From: Pseudomonas parafulva
GTDB lineage: Bacteria; Pseudomonadota; Gammaproteobacteria; Pseudomonadales; Pseudomonadaceae
Reading direction: 5' to 3'
DNA: 64,000 nt
Assembly (NCBI RefSeq): GCF_002021815.1
Contig: NZ_CP019952.1
Coordinates: 2,325,001 to 2,389,000, forward strand
Part shown: in pieces, positions 17,032 through 25,560 of the stretch
Layout of the letters: every line of letters begins with the position of its first letter
Numbering within the stretch: position 1 is the first letter of the stretch
Made by a program: the position numbers and the translations under genes
The notes under the pieces: model-generated
What the model saw: the letters and a program-made list of their open reading frames with translations, nothing else
Databases searched by the model: none
What the model was told of the DNA's origin: nothing

Positions 17032-17895
17032 ATGAAGACAATTTTGAATACTCATTCCAACCCTGCCGGGCACTGGGTCGGCGATGGCTTTCCGGTCCGC
17101 AGCCTGTTCACCTATGACGACGACGTCAGTCGCACCAGCCCGTTTCTGCTTCTCGATTACGCCGGCCCCCACACCTTTGCCTCCACCTCGGCGCGCCGCG
17201 GGGTCGGATCTCACCCACACCGGGGTTTCGAGACGGTCACGATCGTGTACCAGGGCGAACTCGAGCACCGCGACTCCACTGGCGCTGGCGGGGTCATAGG
17301 ACCGGGTGACGTTCAGTGGATGACCGCTGCAGACGGTATCGTTCATGAAGAGTTTCATTCACGTGGGTTCGCCCGCAGCGGCGGCGTGCTGGAGTCGGTG
17401 CAACTATGGGTGAACCTTCCGGCCCGGTTCAAGCGCGCGCCGGCCGGCTATCAGACTCTGGCCAGCGCCGATATCCCCACGGTGGACTTGGGTGCGGGCG
17501 TGGGCAGCCTGCGTGTGATCGCAGGAGAGTATCAAGGCGCGAGCGGCCCGGCTCGCACTTTCACGCCAATGGACGTGTGGGACCTGAACCTTGAGGCCGG
17601 CGCCATACTGGTGCTGCCCGTCCCGGCAGGCCGCACGGCTGCAGTGGTGAGCCTCCAAGGCGGTGTGCGGCTGAACCAGGTCTGTGAGGCTGGCCCGTGC
17701 TCGGTGACGATATTGGCCCGTGACGGCGCCGACGTGCTGCTTGAAGCCCCGCAGGACGCTCGTGTGCTGGTGCTGAGCGGCGAGCCTATCGACGAGCCGG
17801 TGGTGGCATATGGCCCCTTCGTGATGAACACGCGGGATGAAATCATCGAGTCCATCGAAGGGTTCAAGTCAGGGAAGTTTGGCCGGATGCCCTGA
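17032..17895 (+). CDS. Pirin family protein
   Basis: A 287-aa bicupin. The N-terminal metal-binding set includes GVGSHPHRGFETVTIVYQGELEHRDS and the GDVQWMTAADGIVHEEFH motif, both diagnostic of pirins. The C-terminal cupin ends with GPFVMNTRDEI. Several bacterial pirins have quercetinase-type or regulatory activity; which applies here is unknown. GAGGAG precedes the ATG. The 217 bp downstream hold no gene. Confidence 0.92.
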   Translation: MKTILNTHSNPAGHWVGDGFPVRSLFTYDDDVSRTSPFLLLDYAGPHTFASTSARRGVGSHPHRGFETVTIVYQGELEHRDSTGAGGVIGPGDVQWMTAADGIVHEEFHSRGFARSGGVLESVQLWVNLPARFKRAPAGYQTLASADIPTVDLGAGVGSLRVIAGEYQGASGPARTFTPMDVWDLNLEAGAILVLPVPAGRTAAVVSLQGGVRLNQVCEAGPCSVTILARDGADVLLEAPQDARVLVLSGEPIDEPVVAYGPFVMNTRDEIIESIEGFKSGKFGRMP

Positions 17896-18112
17896 ACGCG
17901 CACCGTCCAAGGGCGCTAACCACCACCCGTCGCACCGATTCGATACGGCTCGAACTACCCAGCACTCGGCGTGTTCTTCAACTAAGGTGCAGATGGAACC
18001 CAGCACTTCGATACCGCATCGTTGCATGCGCCCCGACAGGTTCCTCTTCCTGTGATCCTGTGCCTGACACCCAGGCCTATTCACCCACAGCTAATCCAAA
18101 GAGGGCTCTGCC

Positions 18113-18373
18113 ATGTCTCTGATAGGCGTATCGACACTGGAACTGCGACAGATGATCGAGCAGGCCTGCTTGCCAGATCGGTGTGAAATCAGCTGCGCCG
18201 ACGGCGCACACCTGACCATCCGCCTTGGAAATGGTCAGGATCTGACACAAGCCGTCACGCTTTGTGATGTCCCGCTCAGCAGCCTCAACAGCAGCAGGGA
18301 CCTGGTCAATCTGGTCGGCCAATTACACGCAATGCGCGACGGCGCTCCCGTGTACTCGAAGAAGTTGGCCTGA
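18113..18373 (+). CDS. DUF1652-family small protein
   Basis: An 86-aa protein starting MSLIGVSTLELRQMIEQACLP, which matches the Pseudomonas DUF1652 pattern: a cysteine pair region LPDRCEISCADG, then HLTIRL, ending with DLVNLVGQL. The role is unknown. It is monocistronic and convergent with the next gene. Confidence 0.82.
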   Translation: MSLIGVSTLELRQMIEQACLPDRCEISCADGAHLTIRLGNGQDLTQAVTLCDVPLSSLNSSRDLVNLVGQLHAMRDGAPVYSKKLA

Positions 18374-18406
18374 CAGCGCGGCGCAACCGACGCTTCTAAC
18401 CGGCCG

Positions 18407-18694
18407 TCACTGCAGTTCGAGCAGAAGGTTGAGCCCACCGTCGCCGCACTTGCCCTGGTCTCTGACAACGCCATGGTAACTGCGTCCGTCCCAGATGAAT
18501 GCGACACTGTGCGCTCGGTGCACCTTGTTAGGCAGGGGCGGGCAGATGTGCAGGCGCAGTGCAGGCCGCCCTTGAAGGTTGAGCGGTGCGAGCTGGCACT
18601 GGCACTCGACACTTTGCGCCACGGGTCCGAACAGGGTATCGCGGACGTAGTCAAGTTGTACCGAGGCATTAGGAGCGCGGCCTGGCATTCTCAT
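18407..18694 (-). CDS. Hypothetical protein, coupled to a 17-codon upstream frame
   Basis: A 95-aa protein (MRMPGRAPNASVQLDY...) with a central CQCQLAPLNLQGRPALRLHIC region and an ending DGGLNLLLELQ. No family recognised. Its ATG has no ribosome binding site of its own but overlaps the stop of a short upstream frame (ATGA), so it may depend on translational coupling. Convergent with the DUF1652 gene. Confidence 0.55.
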   Translation of the reverse strand: MRMPGRAPNASVQLDYVRDTLFGPVAQSVECQCQLAPLNLQGRPALRLHICPPLPNKVHRAHSVAFIWDGRSYHGVVRDQGKCGDGGLNLLLELQ

Positions 18695-18744
18695 GGACGC
18701 TGCTCTCTGACCGTGGTACGTGCTGGGGCATGTCGATGTGTCAT
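18691..18744 (-). CDS. Short upstream frame (17 aa), possible leader
   Basis: MTHRHAPARTTVREQRP follows a near-perfect AAAGGAG seven nt upstream and ends in an ATGA overlap with the next gene. Either it is a leader peptide or the real gene starts here and a frameshift separates the two. Confidence 0.35.
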   Translation of the reverse strand: MTHRHAPARTTVREQRP

Positions 18745-18836
18745 GACGATCTCCTTTAGGGAAGAAACGTGAGGAGGCTGCAGGCTGCATGGGAGTTCAA
18801 TCCTGCTTCATGCGTTCAATTCGATTGCGTTGGTGT

Positions 18837-19484
18837 TCAGGCGCCTGCCTTGCGAAACGTCAGGTTGATGCGGCGCGGGCCCATGCGCGGATGCACGCCA
18901 GGCTTGATGGGCAGTACACCATGAAAGCGTAGACGGTCTTCACCACCCCACACCAGCACATCGCCATGATTCAAGGCAATACGCTGGGTTCTGTCTGAAC
19001 GTTGCAATCCACCCATCAGGAATACGGCAGGCAAACCCAACGAGAGGGACACGATGGGTTGGCTGAAATCCTTTTCGTCGCGGTCCTGATGCAGGCTCAG
19101 GCGAATACCTGGTTGGTAATGATTGATCAGGCACGCATCCGGTACGAAGCCCTCGAATCCTGCACGCGCAGCGCACTGCGTGGCCAAGGTCAGCAGTACG
19201 GGCGGCATCGCCGGCCAGGGTCTACCAGACAGCGGGTCCACGGGGCTGTATCGGTAACCGCGTTCGTCACTGATCCAACCCAGTGCGCCGCAGTTGGTCA
19301 GGCCCACGGCCATGTTCAAACCGCCAGGGGTACGCATGTGCCGCCAAGGCGCGCAACGCAGTATCGGGCGAAGCGCATCCAGCACGTGCTCGACATCTTC
19401 CAGCGCGACGCCTGGCAACAGTACTGTGCAGGGTGCCAGGTGCTGCGGTTGGGCCCCGAACAGGTCCAGATCGGATTGAATCAT
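18837..19484 (-). CDS. alkB: Alkylated DNA repair dioxygenase AlkB
   Basis: A 215-aa Fe(II)/2-oxoglutarate dioxygenase that reverses 1-methyladenine and 3-methylcytosine damage. INHYQPGIRLSLHQDRDE supplies the HxD iron ligands, RFHGVLPIKPG the distal His, and RINLTFR the 2-oxoglutarate arginines; WISDERGYRYSPVDP is typical. The ATG at 19484 matches the usual AlkB length. The gene is divergent from the gluconate dehydrogenase operon. Confidence 0.93.
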   Translation of the reverse strand: MIQSDLDLFGAQPQHLAPCTVLLPGVALEDVEHVLDALRPILRCAPWRHMRTPGGLNMAVGLTNCGALGWISDERGYRYSPVDPLSGRPWPAMPPVLLTLATQCAARAGFEGFVPDACLINHYQPGIRLSLHQDRDEKDFSQPIVSLSLGLPAVFLMGGLQRSDRTQRIALNHGDVLVWGGEDRLRFHGVLPIKPGVHPRMGPRRINLTFRKAGA

Positions 19485-19570
19485 CAGTCTGAGTATTCCA
19501 GTTGGCCTGTTACCCAGCAGAGGAAAGCTGGAGTTCATGGGTGTTCACTATCGGTGAGCCACCAATTAAT

Positions 19571-19585
19571 TCAAAACGTTTCTGA
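19571..19585. promoter_or_regulatory. Degenerate PtxS-like site in the gluconate dehydrogenase promoter
   Basis: TCAAAACGTTTCTGA carries an AAACGTTT palindromic centre and partial matches to the TGAAACCGGTTTCA operators near ptxS. No exact copy exists between alkB and the dehydrogenase start. Weak candidate. Confidence 0.3.
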
Positions 19586-19655
19586 ACGCCATCCGTCTGT
19601 TAATGGTCTTCATCGTGCCGTGGCCGCGGTAGCCGATTGATGATGAGGATTACAC

Positions 19656-20399
19656 ATGTCTGAGCACGTACCGGACAACCCCCGCAGGGACTTCCTGCGC
19701 AAGACCCTGACCTTGATACCAGTGGTAACGGTGGCCAGTACCGGCATTGGCCTGGGCAGTGCCACCGCACTGGCCGAGCCGGTACGCCAGCCCGACCAGC
19801 CCGAATCCAAGCCCGCTGCCACTGCCTACCATCCTGCGTTCTTCACCCCAGAGGAGTTCGCTTTTGTCCAAGCAGCGGTCAGCCGTCTCATTCCAGCCGA
19901 CGAGCTAGGGCCTGGGGCCCTCGAGGCCGGCGCTGCGCAGTATATCGACCGCCAGATGGGCACTGCTTACGCCAGTGGCGGGCTGTGGTACATGCAAGGT
20001 CCGTTCAAGGCCGATGCGGCGCCAGAGCTTGGCTATCAATTGCAACTGACCCCGCAACAAATTTACCGCCTAGGTATCGCGGGTGTTCACCAATGGTGCC
20101 TGGCCAACGGTAACAAAGCCTTCCACGCGCGCAGCCCCGAGCAGCAGGACAAGGTGCTGGCGCAGCTGGAATCTGGCGAGCTGACTTTGCAGGACGTGCC
20201 GGCCAAGGCATTTTTCAGCCTGCTGCTGCAAAACACGCGCGAAGGCTTTTTCTGCGATCCAGTGCACGGCGGCAACCAGGGCATGGTCGGCTGGAAGCTC
20301 ATCGGCTTTCCCGGAGCGCGCGCCGACTTCATGGATTGGGCCGAGCGCAACGAGCGCTACCCGTTTCCCCCTGTATCCATTCGCGGCGAGAGGGCCTGA
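19656..20399 (+). CDS. Gluconate 2-dehydrogenase, subunit 3 (small, Tat-exported)
   Basis: A 247-aa gamma subunit of the membrane-bound FAD gluconate dehydrogenase. A twin-arginine signal (RRDFLRK at residues 10-16, then a hydrophobic stretch ending near TALA) implies export in a folded complex with the flavoprotein. The body (FTPEEFAFVQAAVSRLIPAD) matches Gluconate_2-dh3. First gene of a tight three-gene operon, 3 bp before the large subunit. Confidence 0.9.
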   Translation: MSEHVPDNPRRDFLRKTLTLIPVVTVASTGIGLGSATALAEPVRQPDQPESKPAATAYHPAFFTPEEFAFVQAAVSRLIPADELGPGALEAGAAQYIDRQMGTAYASGGLWYMQGPFKADAAPELGYQLQLTPQQIYRLGIAGVHQWCLANGNKAFHARSPEQQDKVLAQLESGELTLQDVPAKAFFSLLLQNTREGFFCDPVHGGNQGMVGWKLIGFPGARADFMDWAERNERYPFPPVSIRGERA

Positions 20400-20402
20400 G
20401 CC

Positions 20403-22187
20403 ATGGCCAATGCATTGAAGAAGGTGGACGCCGTGATCGTCGGCTTTGGCTGGACGGGGGCCATCATGGCCAAGGAGCTAACCGAGGCCGGCCTGCACGT
20501 GGTTGCGCTGGAGCGCGGGCCCATGCAGGACACGTACCCTGACGGCAGTTATCCGCAAGTCATCGACGAGCTGACCTACAGCGTGCGCAAGAAACTGTTC
20601 GTGGACCTTTCCAAGGAAACGGTGACCATACGCCATACCGTCAACGATGTAGCGCTGCCGTACCGCCAGCTGGGTGCGTTCTTGCCTGGCAAGGGGGTGG
20701 GCGGTGCCGGTTTGCACTGGTCGGGGGTGCACTTTCGTGTCGACCCGATGGAGCTGCGCATGCGCAGCCACTACGAAGAGCGCTACGGCAAATCGTTCAT
20801 CCCCCAGGACATGACCATTCAGGATTTCGGCGTCAGCTACGAAGAACTGGAACCCTACTTCGACTTTGCCGAGAAGGTGTTCGGCACCTCTGGCCAGGCC
20901 TGGACGGTCAAGGGTGAGCTGGTCGGGCAGGGCAAAGGCGGCAACCCGTTTGCCCCAGACCGCTCCAATCCGTTCCCGCTGCCCTCGCAGAAGAACGTGG
21001 TATCGGCCCAGGTTTTCCAGAAGGCCACCGCGTCGTTGGGCTATCACCCTTACAACCTGCCCTCGGCCAACACATCCGGCCCGTACACCAACCCGTATGG
21101 CGCTCAGATGGGGCCGTGCAACTTCTGCGGCTTCTGCAGCGGCTACGTGTGCTACATGTATTCCAAGGCGTCGCCCAACGTGAACATCCTGCCAGCGTTG
21201 CGCCAGGTGGAGCACTTCGAGCTAAGGCCCAATGCCCACGTGCTGAAGGTGAACTTGGACGACAGCAAGCAACGTGCGACCGGCGTGACCTATATCGACG
21301 CCCAAGGCCGTGAAGTCGAACAGCCAGCTGACCTGGTGATCCTGTCGGCCTTTCAGTTCAACAATGTCCGCCTGATGCTGCTTTCTGGCATCGGCAAGCC
21401 CTACGACCCGGTCAAGAATGAGGGTGTGGTCGGGCGCAATTTCGCCTATCAGAACATGGGCACCGTCAAGGCCTTCTTCGACAAGGACTTGCACACCAAC
21501 AACTTCATCGGCGCCGGTGGCAATGGCGTGGCGATCGACGACTTCAACGCCGACAATTTCGACCATGGCCCCCACGGCTTCGTCGGTGGCTCACCGATGT
21601 GGGTCAACCAGGCAGGGACACGGCCCATTGCAGGTGTAGGCAACCCCCCGGGCACCCCCGCCTGGGGCAGTGCCTGGAAAAAGGCCACGGCCGACTACTA
21701 CACCCATCAGATCTCCATGGATGCGCACGGCGCGCACCAGTCTTACCGCGGCAATTACCTGGACCTGGACCCAACCTACCGTGATGCCTATGGCCTGCCG
21801 CTGCTGCGCATGACCTTCGATTGGCAGGAAAACGACATCCGCATGAATCAGTTCATGGTCGGCAAGCTCAGCGCCATCGCCAAGGCCATGAACCCCAAGG
21901 CCATTGCGGTGCTGGGCAAGCAAGTGAACGAGCATTTCAATACTGCCACCTACCAGACCACTCACCTCAACGGTGGGGCGATCATGGGGACTGACCCTAA
22001 AACCAGCGCCTTGAACCGCTATTTGCAGTGCTGGGATGTGCACAACGTGTTCGTGCCTGGGGCCTCGGCATTCCCGCAGGGGCTTGGCTACAACCCGACC
22101 GGCCTGGTCGCTGCGCTGACCTACTGGTCGGCGCGGGCCATTCGTGAACGGTACCTGAAGAATCCCGGCCCCCTGGTGGCGGTGTAA
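20403..22187 (+). CDS. Gluconate 2-dehydrogenase, FAD (GMC) large subunit
   Basis: A 594-aa GMC oxidoreductase that oxidises periplasmic gluconate to 2-ketogluconate. The FAD-binding GFGWTG motif is near residues 14-19, followed by ERGP. A cysteine cluster CNFCGFCSGYVC (Cys239, 242, 245, 250) could hold an Fe-S cluster. The C-terminal NGGAIMGTDP and FVPGASAFPQGLGYNPTG motifs carry the GMC active-site region. It has no signal peptide of its own, so it presumably rides through Tat with subunit 3. Electrons pass to the cytochrome c subunit encoded next. Confidence 0.93.
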   Translation: MANALKKVDAVIVGFGWTGAIMAKELTEAGLHVVALERGPMQDTYPDGSYPQVIDELTYSVRKKLFVDLSKETVTIRHTVNDVALPYRQLGAFLPGKGVGGAGLHWSGVHFRVDPMELRMRSHYEERYGKSFIPQDMTIQDFGVSYEELEPYFDFAEKVFGTSGQAWTVKGELVGQGKGGNPFAPDRSNPFPLPSQKNVVSAQVFQKATASLGYHPYNLPSANTSGPYTNPYGAQMGPCNFCGFCSGYVCYMYSKASPNVNILPALRQVEHFELRPNAHVLKVNLDDSKQRATGVTYIDAQGREVEQPADLVILSAFQFNNVRLMLLSGIGKPYDPVKNEGVVGRNFAYQNMGTVKAFFDKDLHTNNFIGAGGNGVAIDDFNADNFDHGPHGFVGGSPMWVNQAGTRPIAGVGNPPGTPAWGSAWKKATADYYTHQISMDAHGAHQSYRGNYLDLDPTYRDAYGLPLLRMTFDWQENDIRMNQFMVGKLSAIAKAMNPKAIAVLGKQVNEHFNTATYQTTHLNGGAIMGTDPKTSALNRYLQCWDVHNVFVPGASAFPQGLGYNPTGLVAALTYWSARAIRERYLKNPGPLVAV

Positions 22188-22199
22188 GGAGCGATGAGC

Positions 22200-23501
22200 A
22201 TGAACAGAATGTTGATCGCCACCGTCCTGATCGGTGTAGGCATGACGGCCCAGGCAGCGCAGGACGAGCCGGCGCTGATCAGCCAGGGTGAGTACCTGGC
22301 GCGGGCAGGGGACTGCGTGGCGTGCCACACGGCCAAAGACGGCAAGCCGTTCGCAGGTGGACTGCCGATGGAAACGCCGATCGGCACGATTTACTCTACC
22401 AACATCACCCCTTCATCCGAGGGCATTGGTCATTACAGTTTCGAAGATTTCGACCGTGCCCTGCGCCATGGGGTCCGCAAGGATGGCAGTACGCTGTACC
22501 CGGCCATGCCATACCCGTCCTATGCCCGGTTGACCGAACCCGACATGCAGGCGTTGTACGCCTACTTCATGAAAGGCGTGGCCCCCGTGCAGGAGCCGAA
22601 CAAGGACACGGACATTCCTTGGCCCTTGAGCATGCGTTGGCCGTTGTCGATCTGGCGCGGTGTATTCGCCCCGGACCCTGAACCCTGGCAGCCATTGCCC
22701 GAGCGGGATCCGGTGGTTGATCGCGGAGCTTACCTGGTCGAAGGCCTGGGCCACTGCGGTGCCTGCCATACCCCAAGGGCACTGACCATGCAGGAAAAAG
22801 CGTTAAGTGCAGAGGAGGGCGATGCCTTCCTGGCCGGCAGCGCGCCGCTCGAAGGTTGGGTGGCGAAGAATCTGCGAGGCGATCACAAGGATGGCCTGGG
22901 CAGTTGGAGCGAGGCGCAACTGGTGCAGTTTCTCAAGACTGGCCGCAGTGACACCAGTGCCGTGTTCGGTGGCATGAGCGATGTGGTGGAGCACAGCATG
23001 CAGTACATGAGCGACGCCGACCTGACGGCCATCGCGCGCTACTTGAAGACCTTGCCGCCCAGCAATCCGAATGACACGCCCCACGTCTATGACCGGCAAG
23101 TAGCGGATGCGCTGTGGAAGGGCGACGACAGCAAGCCTGGGGCTGGGGTGTATATCGACAATTGCGCCGCCTGCCACCGTACCGATGGCAAGGGATACAC
23201 GCGCGTCTTTCCAGCGCTTGCCGGTAACCCGGTGGTGCAGACCCAGGATGCTACCTCGTTGATCCATTTGATCCTCAAGGGCGGGACCCTGCCTGCGACC
23301 CGCACTGCGCCCTCGACCTTCACCATGCCGGCCTATGGCTGGCGCCTGAGCGATCAGGAGGTGACTGACGTGGTCAACTTCATCCGCACCAGTTGGGGTA
23401 ACCAGGGGGAGCCTATCGAGGTCAAGGCGGTGAAAAAGCTGCGCACGAGCGACATGAAGCAGACATCGGGTGATGACCTGGGGCAGGTGACTGAGCATTA
23501 A
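22200..23501 (+). CDS. Gluconate 2-dehydrogenase, triheme cytochrome c subunit
   Basis: A 433-aa cytochrome with a Sec signal and three CxxCH heme sites: CVACH near residue 39, CGACH near 186 and CAACH near 322. It is the membrane-attached electron acceptor of the dehydrogenase and passes electrons to ubiquinone. An ATG two codons upstream (22194) lies only about 2 nt from AAGGAG. The ATG at 22200 has an 8-nt spacing and is preferred. Last gene of the operon. Confidence 0.93.
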   Translation: MNRMLIATVLIGVGMTAQAAQDEPALISQGEYLARAGDCVACHTAKDGKPFAGGLPMETPIGTIYSTNITPSSEGIGHYSFEDFDRALRHGVRKDGSTLYPAMPYPSYARLTEPDMQALYAYFMKGVAPVQEPNKDTDIPWPLSMRWPLSIWRGVFAPDPEPWQPLPERDPVVDRGAYLVEGLGHCGACHTPRALTMQEKALSAEEGDAFLAGSAPLEGWVAKNLRGDHKDGLGSWSEAQLVQFLKTGRSDTSAVFGGMSDVVEHSMQYMSDADLTAIARYLKTLPPSNPNDTPHVYDRQVADALWKGDDSKPGAGVYIDNCAACHRTDGKGYTRVFPALAGNPVVQTQDATSLIHLILKGGTLPATRTAPSTFTMPAYGWRLSDQEVTDVVNFIRTSWGNQGEPIEVKAVKKLRTSDMKQTSGDDLGQVTEH

Positions 23502-23518
23502 AATCCGGCAAGCCGGTC

Positions 23519-23550
23519 GACCCTCAAATCGCGCTTGCGAGGTGAGGGTC
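23519..23550 (+). terminator. Hairpin after the gluconate dehydrogenase operon
   Basis: GACCCTCA and TGAGGGTC form an 8-bp stem with a nested TCGC-GCTT-GCGA. There is no T-run, so it is a weak terminator candidate or an mRNA-stabilising hairpin. Confidence 0.35.
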
Positions 23551-23633
23551 AAGACGGTATCTACCCGGAAACAAGCGGCACGGAGGATTCCCGATCAACG
23601 GTGGATTGACGCGCACAGGTGTTTTTGTTCTAG

Positions 23634-23647
23634 TGAAACCGGTTTCA
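23634..23647. promoter_or_regulatory. PtxS operator (ptxS promoter)
   Basis: Exact TGAAACCGGTTTCA, the operator described for PtxS, 31 bp before the ptxS ATG. Confidence 0.93.
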
Positions 23648-23677
23648 TCATGATCACAACAACCATAAGGTCCCATC

Positions 23678-24697
23678 ATGAGCCCAGCACCCGCGCCAGT
23701 GCGCGACCGTGTCACCATCAGCGAGGTGGCCCGTGTCGCAGGCGTCTCGAAGGCCACCGTTTCCCGGTACATCGGGGGCGATCGCCAATTGCTGGCCGAT
23801 GCCACTGCCCAGCGCCTGGGCGAGGTGATCGAGCAGCTTGGCTATCGGCCGAACCAGATGGCGCGCGGGCTCAAGCGCGGGCAGACACGGCTGATCGGCA
23901 TGTTGGTCGCCGATATTCTCAACCCCTATTCGGTCGCCGTTATGCATGGCGTGGAGACGGCGTGCCGCCAGCATGGCTACAGCCTGGTCGTGTGCAACAC
24001 CAACCGCGATGACGAGCAAGAGCGCCACCACCTGCGCGCCTTGCAGTCTTACAACGTGGAAGGACTGATCGTGAACACCCTGGGCCACCACCCGGGTGAG
24101 TTGCTTACCGTCATGCGCGACCTGCCCATCGTGCTGGTCGACCGGCAGTTGCCTGAGCTCAACGCCGACCTGGTCGGCCTGGACAATGCGCACGCGATGC
24201 AGCAGGGTATCGAGCATCTACACGCCCGTGGTTACCGAAACATTCTCGCCATTACCGAGCCGCTGGACGGTACCAGCTCGCGAGCCGAGCGCGTCCAGGC
24301 GTTGACAGCCCTTGTCCAAACCCGTGCTGACATGCAGTGCCAGGTGGTGCCAACCGGCCCTGAACTGTCGCAAGCGCTCACCCGCTTCCTGGGGAGCGAC
24401 GGCACCCGTCCCAAGGCACTTTTCACCCTCAATGGCGTTGCGACGCTGGCGGTGACCACCGCATTGCGCGAGGCCGGGCATGCGCTGTTCGGTGAGGTCG
24501 GGGTGATCGCATTGGACGACCTTGACTGGTATCCCTTGGTTGGCAACGGCATCACGGCCCTGGAGCAGCCCACCGAACGCATCGGTATGGCAGCCTTCGA
24601 ACACTTGCTCAGTCGCCTGCACGGTGAACAAGGCGTCGCCCGGCGCATCGATTTCAAAGCGTCGCTGATCATACGAGGTTCCACCCACCCACGCTGA
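23678..24697 (+). CDS. ptxS: LacI-family 2-ketogluconate repressor PtxS
   Basis: A 339-aa LacI/GalR repressor. HTH and hinge are at about residues 10-65 (VTISEVARVAGVSKATVSRYIGG, then NQMARGLKRG), followed by a sugar-binding domain. In Pseudomonas PtxS binds 2-ketogluconate and represses itself, the kgu operon and gluconate dehydrogenase. Exact operators lie upstream of ptxS and of kguE, flanking the gene 1,111 bp apart. AAGG precedes the ATG by 9 nt. Confidence 0.95.
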   Translation: MSPAPAPVRDRVTISEVARVAGVSKATVSRYIGGDRQLLADATAQRLGEVIEQLGYRPNQMARGLKRGQTRLIGMLVADILNPYSVAVMHGVETACRQHGYSLVVCNTNRDDEQERHHLRALQSYNVEGLIVNTLGHHPGELLTVMRDLPIVLVDRQLPELNADLVGLDNAHAMQQGIEHLHARGYRNILAITEPLDGTSSRAERVQALTALVQTRADMQCQVVPTGPELSQALTRFLGSDGTRPKALFTLNGVATLAVTTALREAGHALFGEVGVIALDDLDWYPLVGNGITALEQPTERIGMAAFEHLLSRLHGEQGVARRIDFKASLIIRGSTHPR

Positions 24698-24744
24698 ACA
24701 CAACGGCGGCCTGGGCCTTGCCCGCGATGCCTGCCGCTTAAAAA

Positions 24745-24758
24745 TGAAACCGGTTTCA
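24745..24758. promoter_or_regulatory. PtxS operator (kguE promoter)
   Basis: Exact TGAAACCGGTTTCA, extended to a 16-nt palindrome ATGAAACCGGTTTCAT (24744-24759), 14 bp before the kguE ATG. Confidence 0.93.
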
Positions 24759-24771
24759 TAGGACAATAACA

Positions 24772-25560
24772 ATGCATGCAAATCCTGTTTCCATCAGCCT
24801 GTCCAGCTACGGCGCAGACTTCGTCCGACACCGCGGCCAGGAGCAGTTCATCGATCTGCTGGCCAGCGCCGGGGCAAGCCGCGTGGAGTTACGTGAGGAG
24901 TTGTTCCCATGCCAGCCCGACCCGACTGCCCTGGGTGCATTCATCGCCGGTGCAGGGCTGCAATGTCTGTACTCCACGCCGCTAGAGCTCTGGTGCGCCC
25001 AAGGGGTCCTCGCGCCCGAGTTGAAGGCCAAGCTGCGCATCGCCAAGGCACTTGGGGCTGTGGCGGTCAAGGTGTCCTTGGGGCAGTACCGAGCTGACGT
25101 CGACATGCGGGCATTACGGGCGCTGCTGTCCGAGGACGGCCCGGTATTGCTGGTCGAGAACGATCAGACTGAGCACGGTGGGCGGATAGCGCCGCTTGTG
25201 TGTTTCTTCGAACAGGCACAGGCATGCGGTGTGCGCGTCGGCATGACGTTCGACATCGGCAACTGGCAGTGGCTGGACGAGCCTGTGCTGGAGGCCGCCA
25301 ACCGGCTTGGACGTTGGGTGGAGTACGTGCATTGCAAGGCAGTGATACGCCATGCCACCGGGCGCTTGGCTGCCGCGGCACCTCAGGCGCCCGACCTTGA
25401 GCACTGGCAGCAGATACTGGCCCATTTCACACCTGGGGTGGTACGCGCGGTCGAATACCCGCTGCTCGGCGAAGACTTGTTGACCGTAACGCGCAGCCAT
25501 GTACGTCAACTGTCCGCACTGGGTGCGCGCCATCACGCACGGGAGCTGAGCCATGCCTGA
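24772..25560 (+). CDS. kguE: 2-ketogluconate utilisation protein KguE (sugar isomerase/epimerase fold)
   Basis: A 262-aa TIM-barrel protein of the xylose isomerase / AP-endonuclease-2 superfamily. VENDQTEHGGRI and MTFDIGNWQW carry likely metal ligands, and WVEYVHCKAV is another barrel strand. It is the first gene of kguEKTD; its exact step is not established. It overlaps kguK by 8 bp. Transcription should be blocked by PtxS until 2-ketogluconate is present. Confidence 0.92.
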   Translation: MHANPVSISLSSYGADFVRHRGQEQFIDLLASAGASRVELREELFPCQPDPTALGAFIAGAGLQCLYSTPLELWCAQGVLAPELKAKLRIAKALGAVAVKVSLGQYRADVDMRALRALLSEDGPVLLVENDQTEHGGRIAPLVCFFEQAQACGVRVGMTFDIGNWQWLDEPVLEAANRLGRWVEYVHCKAVIRHATGRLAAAAPQAPDLEHWQQILAHFTPGVVRAVEYPLLGEDLLTVTRSHVRQLSALGARHHARELSHA

